Program-made: the position numbers and the translations under genes
The notes under the pieces: model-generated
Databases searched by the model: none
Told to the model about the DNA's origin: nothing
The model's input: only the letters and a program-made list of their open reading frames with translations
From: Mycoemilia scoparia
Lineage: Eukaryota; Kickxellomycota; Kickxellomycetes; Kickxellales; Kickxellaceae
Assembly: GCA_027575805.1 (NCBI GenBank)
Contig: JANBPU010000032.1
Coordinates: 58,238 to 122,237, forward strand
Length of the DNA stretch: 64,000 bases
Reading direction: 5' to 3'
Shown here: piece by piece, positions 9,840 to 20,544 of the stretch
Layout: every line of letters starts with the position of its first letter
How positions within the stretch are numbered: position 1 is the first letter of the stretch

Positions 9840-11510
9840 TCAAGAAGACACTGGCTGAGGTGAGACTAGGGGCTTCGGCTTAAGGAATATTGAGGCAAGG
9901 AAGGCAGCACCAGCAAAAGCGACATATACTGCTAGAGTAAGGCCGATAGCACCGACAATTGCTTCGTATATTGGTGCAGTAATGGAGCTAGAAAGCTTGT
10001 TTAGAAGGGGGAGGTAGTTTTGCAGGGTAACCAAGTCCATTCTGCTGAGATCAACTTTGGGAAGGAAGGACAGGCCGTCCAAAACGTCGTCCATCTTCTT
10101 TATGATCTGATCCTTGAGAATGACTTCTCCAATGACCAACCCAATCATGCCACCCAGAGTCCTGCTATAATCGACGAGGGTTGTGACAGTGGCAACATCG
10201 TTGAATTTCAGCCCGGCCTGGCCAGCCAAGAGTATTTGTTGGGTACACAGGCCAAAGCCAAAGCCAGTTATTATTTGATACCCAATCTCCTTTCCGCGCT
10301 GCTCTTCAACCTTCCAGGTATACATCAATCCATAGCCGATGGCCATTAGGGCAGTTCCTGCAAGAATAAATATTCTATAGTTGTATGTCTTCACACACGC
10401 AATTCCAGCAGCAATGGCCGAGACGCAGCCACCAAGCGCAAACCATAAAAGCTGGGCCGAAGCGTGAGTGTTGTTCTGATTTCGAACAGTGTGGTAGTAT
10501 ATTGGTACAAAGAATATCTCGCCGCATGCTGCCATACCAACAAAGGCCGATGCAATTGTCGACAAAAGGACCTGGGGTTTAACGAGTAAATGGAGAGGGA
10601 TGATAGGCCATTTGGTGAAGCGAAGCTCAATGATGCCGAATACAATAATGACAAAGAATCCGATGACAAACAGACAGACGATTGTTGCCGAACGCCACGG
10701 GTGTTCATTTCCACCCCATGCCAAAGCCAGAAGTATCATTATGGACCCGCCAAGCCATGTCAAGGTACCAAGGTAGTCGAAGTGCCGAATCTTGCGGGAA
10801 AGCATTCCAGGCGGGCTGGGTAGGTCGTGCAAAGTAAACCCAAGGATACCCAGAGATGCAAAACCACAAATTGCGCTGTGGTAGTATGCCCAGCGCCAAC
10901 TTGAGTACTCGAGCCATGCTGAGCCAAGCAATGGACCAATCCACATGCCAAGGATGATGATTGCGCCAAACAATCCAAGCCAGAGGGGGCGGTGGTGGGG
11001 TGTGGTGATATCAGTTAGAACAACGAGGCTGAGTGGCATGACGCCGGCCCCGCCAAGTCCCTGAAAAGCACGCCCCAGAACTATGGCTATGAAAGATTGG
11101 CTTGCCCCACACATGATCGAGAAAACGGAAAATATAAAAATCGAGATGAATAGTGGCCACTTTCTACCATATATTTCAGCAAGCTTAACATAGATAGGCT
11201 GCACCATTACACAAGTCAGCAAGTAGCCTGACACCAACCATTGCGAAAATATCGTGGTCTTCATTGTGGTCGCTAGGCTGGCAACCTGCTGGTTCGATAT
11301 AGTCTCTGAAGCGCAAACCAAGAACATGGCGAGGCCAAGACCAAAGAAAGTGGGCAAAAATTTCCGCTTTGGCCACTTTGGTTGTCCCAAGAGATTCTGA
11401 GTCTTCGGGTCAAAATCCTTTATTATCGAAACCCTACTTCCCTCTTGAGTGACATCTCTGTCGTGCACACTAGCTGACGCTATATCCGCCTCAACGTCCT
11501 TCTCGCTCAT
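9840..11510 (-). CDS. MFS multidrug transporter, DHA2 (14-TM) type
   Basis: Intronless 556-codon frame for a proton-coupled drug or small-molecule exporter. After a polar N terminus (MSEKDVEADIAS...) come 14 predicted membrane segments. Motif A-like GRKWPLF follows TM2, and GRAFQGLGGAGVMPLSLV plus the following DITTPHHRP loop are typical of the DHA2 family; TM5 carries the motif C-like glycine pattern (GIIILGMWIGPLLGSAW region). The frame extends 17 codons upstream to 11561, but the ATG at 11510 gives the usual acidic cytosolic N terminus, so I prefer it. Substrate cannot be told from sequence. Confidence 0.88.
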   Translation of the reverse strand: MSEKDVEADIASASVHDRDVTQEGSRVSIIKDFDPKTQNLLGQPKWPKRKFLPTFFGLGLAMFLVCASETISNQQVASLATTMKTTIFSQWLVSGYLLTCVMVQPIYVKLAEIYGRKWPLFISIFIFSVFSIMCGASQSFIAIVLGRAFQGLGGAGVMPLSLVVLTDITTPHHRPLWLGLFGAIIILGMWIGPLLGSAWLEYSSWRWAYYHSAICGFASLGILGFTLHDLPSPPGMLSRKIRHFDYLGTLTWLGGSIMILLALAWGGNEHPWRSATIVCLFVIGFFVIIVFGIIELRFTKWPIIPLHLLVKPQVLLSTIASAFVGMAACGEIFFVPIYYHTVRNQNNTHASAQLLWFALGGCVSAIAAGIACVKTYNYRIFILAGTALMAIGYGLMYTWKVEEQRGKEIGYQIITGFGFGLCTQQILLAGQAGLKFNDVATVTTLVDYSRTLGGMIGLVIGEVILKDQIIKKMDDVLDGLSFLPKVDLSRMDLVTLQNYLPLLNKLSSSITAPIYEAIVGAIGLTLAVYVAFAGAAFLASIFLKPKPLVSPQPVSS

Positions 11511-12565
11511 TATTGCGGTTGTGTGAAATGTGTGCGTGGAGAAGTAAATTGCTAAAGACAAATTGCTAGCTTAAAAATGTATGTTAAAGAAATGGGACAA
11601 ACAACAAATAAGTCAGCAAATGGTGTCTCAGCTGAGGGATAAATAGGAGACTTGGATGGACCTGAATTAGAGGTTCTCATCATCCATCTCAGGCATCTCT
11701 TTCTCCTCAAGCTTGATTTGGAGCATGTTGCATCAGGGTGGCTTTTTTTCTTGCTTTAAAGGGTTTGTGGCATTCCTCACTATTGACAGGGTTTTGACGG
11801 ATTGTCAGATCTGCATGGCATCGTTTTCTTCAAATTATTAAAAAATTCACAGTTTTCGTTATGTTAAGATTATTGGGCATTGGTGCTGGTGTTCCATTAT
11901 TTGGTTGTCTTTTAAGAATGCTTTTATTGAAATCGAGGACATCTAAACTAAGTTGCGTCATTTGAATAAAATAAAATGCATATTCGATGGCAATAATCCC
12001 AGCTAACCCAAAGGTACACTATTTTTCACACAACTAGTTCATAATTTTTGAAGCGTATCTTTTTGTGGCTAGCGATTATAGGGGCAATCGCAGCCAAATG
12101 GATAGCCACTATTTATTAGCAAATAGTCGCGCTTCAAAAATAGCAACCTAAATGCATCCAATAAATAAGGAATTCAAACCTTGCTTTTTTAGTACAAATG
12201 TGATACAGGTGTTCATTTTGTTTTCGTTCTCATAGTTTTGGAAATAGGTTCATTCGATGCATGCACGTGCACAGGTTGATAGTAAATCAAAACCCAAGTA
12301 TAATCAAGCAAGCATATTTATCTTCTCTATAAAAGCAACGATCTTACCACTTGTATCATGTCTCGGGGTGTGGCTTGGGTCTTTAAATAAAGGCTTGCAG
12401 CTATGAAATAAGCACAAAAGCAGTATCCAAAGTAAGAAGGAATTGCCCATATTTTGATGTGTGACCCCATAACATAAGTGTTTTTGTTTTGACAGTTCAA
12501 GACGGTGAAACAGTGATCCCCAGGAAGATTTAAATCCGAAGGAAGCATTGTAAATACTAACGAGT
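11511..12565. other. Shared upstream region of MFS and SANT genes
   Basis: About 1 kb between divergently transcribed genes. Contains a diverged family A repeat (12039-12143). Short ORFs here have no support. Confidence 0.5.
12039..12143. repeat. Repeat family A copy 1 (degenerate)
   Basis: Palindromic element: ATAATTTTTGAAGCG at the left, GATTATAGGGGCAATCGCAG and CCAAATGGAT in the middle, CGCTTCAAAAATAG at the right. Confidence 0.65.
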
Positions 12566-14172
12566 ATGCCAGGTAACTTACAAGAGCGGTTTTATTCTTT
12601 GTCAATCGAATGCTTGTAGTAGTTTTTATAAAGATTGGTTTTTATCCTCTTCCCTTTTAGTAAGAAAGAAAAATGAGCCAATTTCAGAATACGAAAAGCG
12701 GCGGCAGGAAAACATTCAAAGGAATCAAGAGATGTTGAAGGTTCTTGACCTCGTTGGTGCCAACCCGCACATAACCACACAGAGTGATGAGGTAAGCGAA
12801 TCCTCATCTGGCTTATTGGATGTCCCCAAAGTGGAGCCCAAGGTCGTAAAGAGAAAGCTAAAAAATGAAGGGTAGGTGTCTGACTTTACTAAGAATCTAT
12901 TGTAAAGTATAGTAGTAGTCCAAAAGTTAAGATATTGTCATGCCAATCGTGTACGCATTTCATATAGTTCGGCAAAACCAGCAAAGAGAAAACGTTAGTA
13001 CAACTACGAAATCTATATGAATTCATGATCCACAGCTATGTAGTGCGACAAAAATGATGTTTAAATGTTTTAGGGGTCGAAATTCCTGCAATTCCCATTG
13101 CTACAAGGACATCCCGTCGACTTAGAGGAGAGAAAGCAGACTTGGTTGTACCAGCTATCAGCGAGGATAGCGCATCTGAGAGTTTCCCCGATGTAAGCAA
13201 TAGGACATATCAAAGATGAGTTCATAGTGAAGTGATACTGATTATTTTTTCATATTTTTAGCCCGAACTTTTGAGTAACTCTGGTCTGATGTCTGCAGAA
13301 GAGTTTTTCACAAAAGAAATTTACGAAAAGGCCATTAAAGTAACCGGCCATTATACTGGTAAAATTACAATATATACTCGGGAAATTTCTATAACCAAGA
13401 TATTTTTCAATCATGGTGCCCCCTAACAATGTACCTAATATTTAGGCTGGATAAACCCAGAGTTGGTAGATAAATATGGCCTTGAGTCATCTGCAAAAGA
13501 TGCTTGGGAAAAGAACGGAGGCGGGAAGTTTTCGTTTAAGGATCCTTTGGGCATAGGTATGGATGAGTTAGTAACTAAGCTCATTTCAACAATATAAAAG
13601 AGAAAGAAGGATAAAATATCTGGGTGTTATGTGTAGGCAAGATAAAGAAAAGTTCAATTCCTGCTGGTTGGTCAGAAGCGAAATTCGTTTCCTCAAAGCT
13701 GTTTAAAAAGAATCCGAATTCGTACTTTTATCGGAATTTGGAGCCTGGTGTTGCCCAGTGGACTGGCGACTGGGATGAAGAGGAGAAAAGCACTTTTCTA
13801 AAGGTTTGTAAGGAGCTTGGGTGTGGAGATAAGTGGGGGCTATTTTCTAGCTATTTACCACATCGGGTGGGATATCAGTGCAGGTAATTTTACAACACAC
13901 TATTGTATTCATAAAACATTACTACTTCCGGTTTTCTACACTGTTCTGAATTAAATATTTTGATTTGTTTCTTTTGGAATGCAGTAATTACTATCGGCAG
14001 TATATTATACCACAAGGGCTTGTAATTGACCCTAGCTACAAGGTAATGTTTATTAAGTAATGAGATATTAAATAAATTGGGTGATAATTCTAACATTTGT
14101 TACTTTTGGCTCTTTTAGTTCACCGCATCTGGAAAAGTAGTCTACACTGGATCACATAATCGAGCAAAATAA
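12566..14172 (+). CDS. SANT/Myb-like domain nuclear protein
   Basis: Nine exons (12566-12572, 12661-12871, 12968-12993, 13074-13192, 13262-13358, 13446-13556, 13637-13883, 13985-14042, 14119-14172) keep one frame and give 309 codons. The first exon is only 7 nt (Met-Pro-) and was placed because it supplies an ATG in phase with the conserved EYEKRRQENIQRNQEMLKVL motif, seen in chromatin proteins. Then a basic linker with TRTSRRLRG (AT-hook/CMR1-like), and a C-terminal SANT-like domain: WTGDWDEEEKSTFLKV, GDKWGLFSSYLPHRVGYQCS, NYYRQ. This suggests DNA or histone binding in the nucleus. Exact orthology not established; the micro-exon is an inference. Confidence 0.7.
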
Positions 14173-14439
14173 AGTTGCATTGACAAATTGTTGAAAATAT
14201 GTGGTACTGTATTAAATTTAGATCATCAGAATATTACATCAAAGAACATAGTTGCATTTTGCATAAACCAAAAACCAAAGTATTTATCAACTCAAACAGT
14301 TTATATTTAAGTAGACATTTTTCATATCATAAACTCAATAAAAGCATCAGATATATATATATACTAATATTTATTCAGTTATCAAAGCTGATGCAAAAAG
14401 GAACATACTAAATAAAGAAAAGATAGAAAATATATTAAA

Positions 14440-15533
14440 CTAATTCTTGACAATAATAATGATCTTTCCAGCTGCATGACCGTCAGCCAAACGTGCTAGA
14501 GCATTTCTAACACCCTGCTCAGTGAATTTGTGAGTGCTATCGATTGGAACCTGAAGTTTTCCAGCATCAAGCAACTCATTAATGGCCCCATCGAAGCTCT
14601 TGAGTGACGAATTGAGAATGAAAAACTCATGGTCGATTTCGAGATCCTTGAGCTTAGACTCGTGTACCTCAAACAGTCCTGGGTCAACAAGAGTAATAAA
14701 CTTTGAGCGTGGGGTATTCTTTGGCTTAAGAATATCGACAGGTTTAATATCGGCCAAATTATCAATAGCAATGTCGTACTCTGGCTTCAGGACCTTAATG
14801 AGGTCGTTCTTTGTGTAGTCGACTACTTCAATTGCGCCTAGGGACTTTGCTAGATCAACTTTATTAGTAGAAACAGTGGTGGCAATCTTTTCTACTTTGA
14901 AAAGGTTCTTTGCTACAGGGTATAAAAAACATAGCATAATAAGGTTTAGCCATTTTAAAGCACATTCATAAATCGCTTTTGGATATAATTTCAAAGAAAT
15001 AGCACAAGTGACTACTAACCAAACTGTATAACGAAGTTACCAACACCGCCAGCACCAGCATTGACAAAAACAGACTTTCCAGGGCCAGCCTCAGCTCTCA
15101 AAAGGGCCTGGTGTGCGGTTCTTGCAGCGATTCCAAGTCCTGCGGCCTCTGCAAAGCTCAAGCTAGTAGGTTTGTGCCAAAGTACATCTTCATTTGAAAC
15201 AGCATATTCGGCAATAGATCCGGTGGAGGTCTTGGCATCCAAGTTGCCATAGATTTCGTCACCGACCTTGAATTTGGTTACTTCAGAGCCGACGGCAACA
15301 ACTACGCCGGAAACATCATATCCGATAAGACTTGGGAAAGTAGTGGGGAAAAATGCCTCGACATAGCCTTTAGCACGCTTCCAGTCTACTGGGTTAATGG
15401 AAGCAGCACGGACTTCGATACGAACTTGGTTTGGCTGCAGCTCGACTGGGGCGGTTACCTCGCCGACCTTGATATCGTTTACATCAGTGATGAATTCGTT
15501 GAAGTATGCGGCCTTGTATGTAAGAGTAGACAT
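14440..15533 (-). CDS. MDR-family NAD(P)H quinone/enone oxidoreductase, paralogue 1
   Basis: Exons 15533-15020 and 14912-14440 encode 328 residues. GroES-like N-terminal half (ASINPVDWKRAKG, LIGYDVSGVVVAVG, FKVGDEIYG) then a Rossmann half whose glycine motif NAGAGGVGNFVIQ lies just before the intron. No zinc-ligand Cys/His pattern, so it belongs with zinc-free quinone oxidoreductase/enoyl reductase-type MDR enzymes reducing C=C or quinone groups with NADPH. TATA-like TATAAAT at 15641-15648 (minus) is about 108 bp upstream of ATG. Paralogue of 18817-19905, with identical exon lengths and intron phase. Confidence 0.9.
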
Positions 15534-15971
15534 ATTGAAGGATGTTCAAAGTGATTGTAAATGCTGTAGTTAGTTCACACACTGAGAGATGGAGAAAGTT
15601 GTGTACTGTAATATCTATTTTTTAGGGTGGAGTTGGTAATATTTATACAATTTCTTGGCCAGATAGTTGAGGGTATTTTATATGTGCGAAAGGGCGGGCG
15701 ATTTTAGATTTTCTACAACTCCTGTGAAGATTCAGGCTAGCATTTCTTACAATAGCCTAATACCTTTTACTATTAAAATCACGCCATGTGCGTAAGCGTG
15801 TATGTTTTTATAGAGGCAGTAGAATCATACGAACACCAAGTATTAGTAATACACTACCATACATAATTCCTGTACTGAACAAGTTGGCGGCTCTTGCTTT
15901 ACTTTAAATCGTCTTTTGTTTGATTTTTTTTGAAACAACGGAAAATGCGACCTACAGTCATTGGAAAACAC

Positions 15972-16131
15972 GTTTGGCAGAGTCTACTCTAAAAGGCTAC
16001 TAGGAGATTCCCTTGGATACTAGTCAATCGTCACTGAGACTCCAGCTAAAATGTATAGCTTTTAGACTGATTTGTAGGGAATGTACGAGGTTATCTGTCT
16101 GTTCCCTTTTGGCGGAGAACTTGCCAAATGT
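15972..16131 (+). repeat. Repeat family B copy 2
   Basis: Full-length but diverged: TTTGGCAGAGTCTAC start, GGATACTAGTCAAT, GAGACTCCAGC, GGGAATGTACGAGG, and the TTTTGGCGGAGAACTTG end. Confidence 0.65.
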
Positions 16132-16278
16132 TGCTTGGGCTGTATAATTCAGCACTCACAAAGCCTGACTTTTGAAGCCGAGTCATTTTTTTACAAGCGT
16201 CATAAATTTTTTTTTGATATTCACAAGTTCAAATGTATTTACGCAATATCAGTCGCAATATGGTGAGGTTTATGACGA

Positions 16279-16399
16279 ATATGGATCATAGTTTTCGAAG
16301 GGTATCTTTTGGTGACCAATGATTATAGGGGCTATCAAAGCCAAATGGATGTCCAGTTTTACTAGTAAACTTTCACCCTTCAAAAATTATTGCCCATAT
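16279..16399. repeat. Repeat family A copy 2
   Basis: ATATGGATCATAG and TTCGAAGGGTAT left arm; GATTATAGGGGCTATCA, CCAAATGGATGTCCAG and TTTTACTAGTAAAC inside; CCCTTCAAAAATTATTG right arm. Confidence 0.8.
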
Positions 16400-16811
16400 G
16401 ATGGGGCTATGGTCATACAATCCACAGTTAAAAGATGATATCGACACAATAAGCATTGCAAATTACATACATAAATGCCGTGACTTTTAATCAGTTGTTA
16501 GAGACGATAAAGTAGGTGTAGTAGATTGTGTGTTTTTGCCAAAAAATATTGTAAATCAAATTCCCGTAAATAACAATTTGAGGGAATTTTAAACAGGGGT
16601 GCTATACAATGAAATAGCGACGGACTCTCCAATGCTAACGGGATTTCCATCAGTATTTCAAATCAAGACACCAATAAATCTTACCCTTGGCTGCCATTTA
16701 GGCAAAGGGATTTAAATGTACTTCTCGATGTTTTAGACAGAAATTATTATTATAAGCATATATTGCAGAGCATTTTATACCACAGAGAACTAGTGACTCT
16801 TAAAATTAACT

Positions 16812-16932
16812 ATATGGGTAATAATCTTTGCAGGGTGAAAGTTTACTAGTAAAACTGGACAGCCATTTGGCTGCGATTACCCCTACAATCTTTGGCCACC
16901 AAAATTTACCCTTCAAAGATTATTACCCATAT
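16812..16932. repeat. Repeat family A copy 3 (near-perfect terminal inverted repeats)
   Basis: Both ends read ATATGGGTAATAATCTTTG inward, giving about 25-bp terminal inverted repeats with one difference. The interior contains TTTACTAGTAAAACTGGAC and CCATTTGGCTGCGATTA, in the opposite orientation to copy 2. Confidence 0.85.
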
Positions 16933-17134
16933 AGAAACAAATATTTTCTATCAATTACTCACGACTTCATGTTTGCAAACAGAGGTGCTTTTTTAAATGA
17001 CTGCGATTTCAGTTTTGTATGAAGCACTGACTTGTATTAAAATAATAAGCTTCTAGTAAGCCTTTGAAAGGCTCCATTGATACCTTAAAGTGCAGCTTGA
17101 CGCATTTACAATTGCGTGATTTTTTACATATAAA

Positions 17135-17287
17135 TGGCAAGTTCTCCATCAAAAGAAAACAGAATAGAACTCTTATAAATTGCCTGCGAATCAGCCGACA
17201 AGCTATGCATTTCAACTGGAGTCTCCATGGTGATTGGCTAGTACACAAGGGAATATCCTAGTAGCCTTTTAGAGCAGACTGTCATTT
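17135..17287 (-). repeat. Repeat family B copy 3
   Basis: GGCAAGTTCTCCATCAAAAG start and TTTTAGAGCAGACTGTCA end match family B arms; the centre is diverged. Confidence 0.6.
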
Positions 17288-17350
17288 TAAAGCGAAATTG
17301 CAGAATGCTACATCTAATAGTATTCAAAAGCCACACACGCCTTTACCCAT

Positions 17351-17471
17351 ATATGAGCAATAATTTTTGAAGGGTAAATTTTGGTGACCAGCAATTATAG
17401 GGGCAATCTCAGCCAAATGGGTGTTCAGTTTTTCTAGTAAACTTTCGCCCTTCAAAAATTATCTCCCATAT
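17351..17471. repeat. Repeat family A copy 4
   Basis: Canonical interior (GATT/AATTATAGGGGCAATC, CAGCCAAATGG, CTAGTAAACTTTC) bounded by AATAATTTTTGAAGGGTA and CCCTTCAAAAATTAT arms. Confidence 0.85.
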
Positions 17472-17551
17472 GGTTTAGCTATTTCACTTTGATATGACCT
17501 AATTCCATTCTATATTAGACAAGATGTATCTTGTAAGGTTTAATTTTTGAC

Positions 17552-17688
17552 ATATGGGTAGTTATTTTTGAAGGGTTAAGTTTTACTAGTAGGCCAGTTT
17601 CAACTTGTATATTGGTTACCATATATTTTCATTGACCAATGGATCATTATGCATTATCTACATTTAGCCCTTCAAAAGTTATGATCCT
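17552..17688. repeat. Repeat family A copy 5 (divergent interior)
   Basis: ATATGGGTAGTTATTTTTG left arm and CCCTTCAAAAGTTATGATCC right arm are typical; only TTTTACTAGTA is recognisable inside. Confidence 0.65.
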
Positions 17689-18105
17689 TATTGAAAACAA
17701 TCTTGCTTGTTTTGTTTTGTTTTATTTGTTCTAAAAGTAGACATTTGTTTAGTCCAACATCATGTGTATGGTTGTGACAGCACAACAAATTTCAATTTTT
17801 TGGTCAGTATGTTTTTATGGAATATTGCATTCAAAAACAAATGTCTATTGCCACTACACACAGTGTTGTTGACATAGAAATGATCGGAATTCATGAGGCT
17901 TGGGGGGTGGTAAGTATGCCACAGGAACTAGAATTGGCTATCTAATGAGTATACACATACACCTCTTGCGTTCTAAGCCATGATACGAGACACCAAAACC
18001 TATTTAAACCAGGAGTTCTGGCCTTTGGACCAAGACTGACCCAAGTAACGCATTAATCACATATCTTTTAACTACAGTTCCTACATTCAATTTTCCTCAA
18101 CCATC

Positions 18106-18297
18106 ATGAAACTCTCTGCTTTCCTCACATCTTCTGCACTTTTATTGGTCGCTCTATCCCTTGCTGTACCTTCTGACGCAATGCCAACTCCTTCTCATGA
18201 TCATGTCAAAGCAAAAAGAAACCCAGGCGGTCTTCTTGGTGGTTTTGGCGGAGGAAAGAAGAGCGGTGGTCTTCTTGGTCTTGGTATTCTTCGCTAA
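18106..18297 (+). CDS. Small secreted, Kex2-processed Gly/Leu-rich cationic peptide precursor
   Basis: 63-codon frame. Residues 1-25 are a classic signal peptide (MKLSAFLTSS then ALLLVALSLAVPSDA). A short polar propeptide ends in Lys37-Arg38, a dibasic Kex2 site. The predicted mature part (39-63, 25 residues) is nearly all Gly, Leu and basic residues, with two GGLLG repeats around a GGGKKS hinge, three positive and no negative charges. TATTTAAA at 18001-18008 and a pyrimidine/A-rich leader precede the ATG. Composition suggests membrane or wall interaction, but function (antimicrobial-like, signalling, structural) is unknown. The gene lies between the two MDR paralogues. Confidence 0.7.
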   Translation: MKLSAFLTSSALLLVALSLAVPSDAMPTPSHDHVKAKRNPGGLLGGFGGGKKSGGLLGLGILR

Positions 18298-18541
18298 ATA
18301 TTGTAACCCTAATCCATGAAACCACTTTGGCAAAGTGCTTATGGCGGTATGCTTGACTGAGGTGGTCGAAATGGACTAAAGCCCGACACAGTGCTAGGCT
18401 CTAACGATCATCGCCCAAGGTAGAGACGCTGCTATGATTAAATATTCATTCTTTTTTATATGTTCCAATTATTTTAGATTATATCTTTGTAACTGAGTTA
18501 TATAATTGTATTGAATACATGAACCTCTAATAAAAGCCATT

Positions 18542-18598
18542 ATATGAAAGATTATTTTTGAAGGGTGAAAGTTTACTAGTAAAACTGGACATCCATTT
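18542..18598. repeat. Repeat family A copy 6 (half element)
   Basis: Left half only: ATTATTTTTGAAGGGTGAAA, TTTACTAGTAAAACTGGAC and CATCCATTTG, then an abrupt switch into a family B copy. Confidence 0.75.
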
Positions 18599-18723
18599 GA
18601 CAAGTTCTCCATCAAAAGGGAACAGGTTGGTAATCTCATGCATTTTAGCTTTAATCAGGCAGTTTACTGGCTATTATCAAAGGTATTTTTCTGGTGCACC
18701 TTTGATGGAGACTGTCATTTGAC
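18597..18723 (-). repeat. Repeat family B copy 4, fused to half an A element
   Basis: TTGACAAGTTCTCCATC start; GGCTATTATCAAAGG and TGGTGCACCTTTGATGGAGA at the other end, finishing CTGTCATTTGAC. Its left end abuts the truncated family A copy. Confidence 0.7.
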
Positions 18724-18816
18724 TTGTTACTATTATAATCATACCGCCATTTATTTACTGATACTTCTGGAAAAAAAATAAAATATTAAATAAAATGATA
18801 GCTAAAGCAGAATAAA

Positions 18817-19905
18817 TTAATTCTTGACTTTAATGATTATCTTTCCAGTTGCATGACCATCGATGGAGCGTGTAATAGCATCTCTAACACCTTGCTCAGT
18901 GAATTCGTAGATACTATCAATTGTTATCTGTAGTTTTCCAGCATCCAACAACTCGTTAACTGCTTCAGCAAACCCCTTAATGGCAGCATCAAGGAAGAAA
19001 AATTCATAGTCGATCTCAAGATCCTTGAGCCTAGAGTCTTGCTCTTTGAATATGGCAAGGCTTACAGTGGAAATTATTTGCGAGTGTGGGTTGTTGTTTG
19101 GCTTGAGGATATCTACAGCATTGATGTCTGCTGTATTATCGATAACGATATCATATTCTTGCTTCAGAACTTTGGTGAAGTCGTCCTTCTTGTAATCGAC
19201 AGGATCCGTTGCTCCCAGAGATTTGACGAGGTCAACCTTCTGGGTAGAAACAGTGGTTGCAACCTTGTCAACTTTGAAGTAGTGCTTGGCTATATGTGTG
19301 TTATAAAGTAAAGTAAAAGGATTTAGCTATTGCTTGATAAACGTGTTAATACATGGAAAGCATTTTAAACAAGGAGGAGAGAATTACTAACCGAATTGTA
19401 TGGCAAATGTTCCGACACCACCAGCACCGGCGCTGACAAACACCGACTTTCCTGGGCCGGCTTTAGTTTTCAAGAGCGCTTCGAATGCAGTTTTTGCAGC
19501 GACGCCGAGACTGGCTGCCTGCTCAAAGCTCAAACTGGCAGGCTTGTGCCAGATTCCACTTTCATCTGTTTCGGCGTATTCTGCGATTGCTCCGGGGAAG
19601 GCCTTTGCGTCTAGGCTACCAAACACCTCATCGCCAACCTTAAATTTGGTAGCTTCAGGGCCGACGGCAACAACTACGCCAGAAACATCGTATCCCAAAC
19701 GGCTTGGGAAAGTAGATGAAAAGAAAGCCTTTAATCCGCCTTTGGCAAGCTTCCAGTCGATGGGGTTGACGGAGGCAGAGTGGACTTCGATACGAATTTG
19801 CTTTGCACCGAGTGCAGATGCGACAGTTACTTCGCCGACCTTGATATCGTTTACGTCAGTGATGTAGTCGTTATAGTATGCGGCCTTGTATGTAAGAGTA
19901 GACAT
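18817..19905 (-). CDS. MDR-family NAD(P)H quinone/enone oxidoreductase, paralogue 2
   Basis: Exons 19905-19392 and 19289-18817 (514 and 473 nt, the same as paralogue 1) encode 328 residues. Same order of motifs: SVNPIDWKLAKG, LGYDVSGVVVAVG, FKVGDEVFG, SAGAGGVGTFAIQ, then the exon 2 half with DYKKDDF, EYDIVIDNTADI and the C-terminal GHATGKIIIKVKN. Exon 2 has no internal ATG near its start, so simple ORF scans miss it, but it is intact. The N-terminal half is more conserved between paralogues than the substrate-side segments (GAKQ versus QPNQ; LAIFKEQD versus PGLFEVHE), suggesting substrate divergence. TATA-like TATAAATA (20014-20021, minus) again sits about 110 bp upstream of ATG. Confidence 0.9.
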
Positions 19906-20544
19906 GTTTGCAGGAAGTACAGAGTCGATGTATGTGTTGTATTTAACTCACAGGATAAAAGGTAAATGAAATTGGGTGTTATGTGTTCTGGTTCTGTGAT
20001 GAGGAATCGTTCTTATTTATACTTTTCTTGGATTACCTGGCTATGTGTTATCTTATATGACGGAGTATGGATTATTTGGACTTAGCCATAAACCTCTATT
20101 AGCTTCCAGTCGATCTTGCATAGCAAATCAAATACATCATGATCCGTTTTACGTCTTTTACTATCAAAGTGACTCCATCTCCGTGAGTAAAATGTTTTTT
20201 GTTGAGAAACTTGGATCATTTTAGCTGCATATTAATAATACTATACCGCTGTACATGAACTCTTGGTTCCGAAAAACTGGTACCTCTATTTTTATAAATC
20301 CTCTTCCGACGGACTCACCGGAACACCGGAAGCTGCCGTACCCCACAACTTTTGGGTGGATGGATTTGTAAACATCCCTGCAGCCCTCTAATTAGATCAA
20401 CTACAGTGATCCAGTCAAGGAGAACTGATCAGGAATAAGCAAGGGGACTATTATTGTAATTTAAGTAATTTGCAGAAAGTTTAATTGGGATAGCCATTTT
20501 TAAGTCTTTATTTCCACACGTATATACTAAAACAAGTATACATA
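19906..20544. other. Bidirectional promoter region
   Basis: Separates divergent MDR paralogue 2 and MZM1. The MDR TATA box lies at 20014-20021. Nothing else recognised. Confidence 0.5.

Larger units (their letters stand above)
15534..18105. other. Repeat-dense intergenic region
   Basis: 2.6 kb without a supported gene but with at least six short repeat copies (families A and B), often back to back. Small ORFs at 16081-16266, 16828-17022 and 17009-17261 lie in or on repeat copies and are rejected. Confidence 0.6.

Noticed and set aside
11511..11561. Upstream 17-codon extension of the MFS transporter
   Set aside because: The first Met gives an unlikely hydrophobic leader; the internal Met gives the usual acidic cytosolic N terminus.
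16081..17261. Several ORFs of 60-79 codons between the MDR paralogues
   Set aside because: They coincide with family A and B repeats in different frames.
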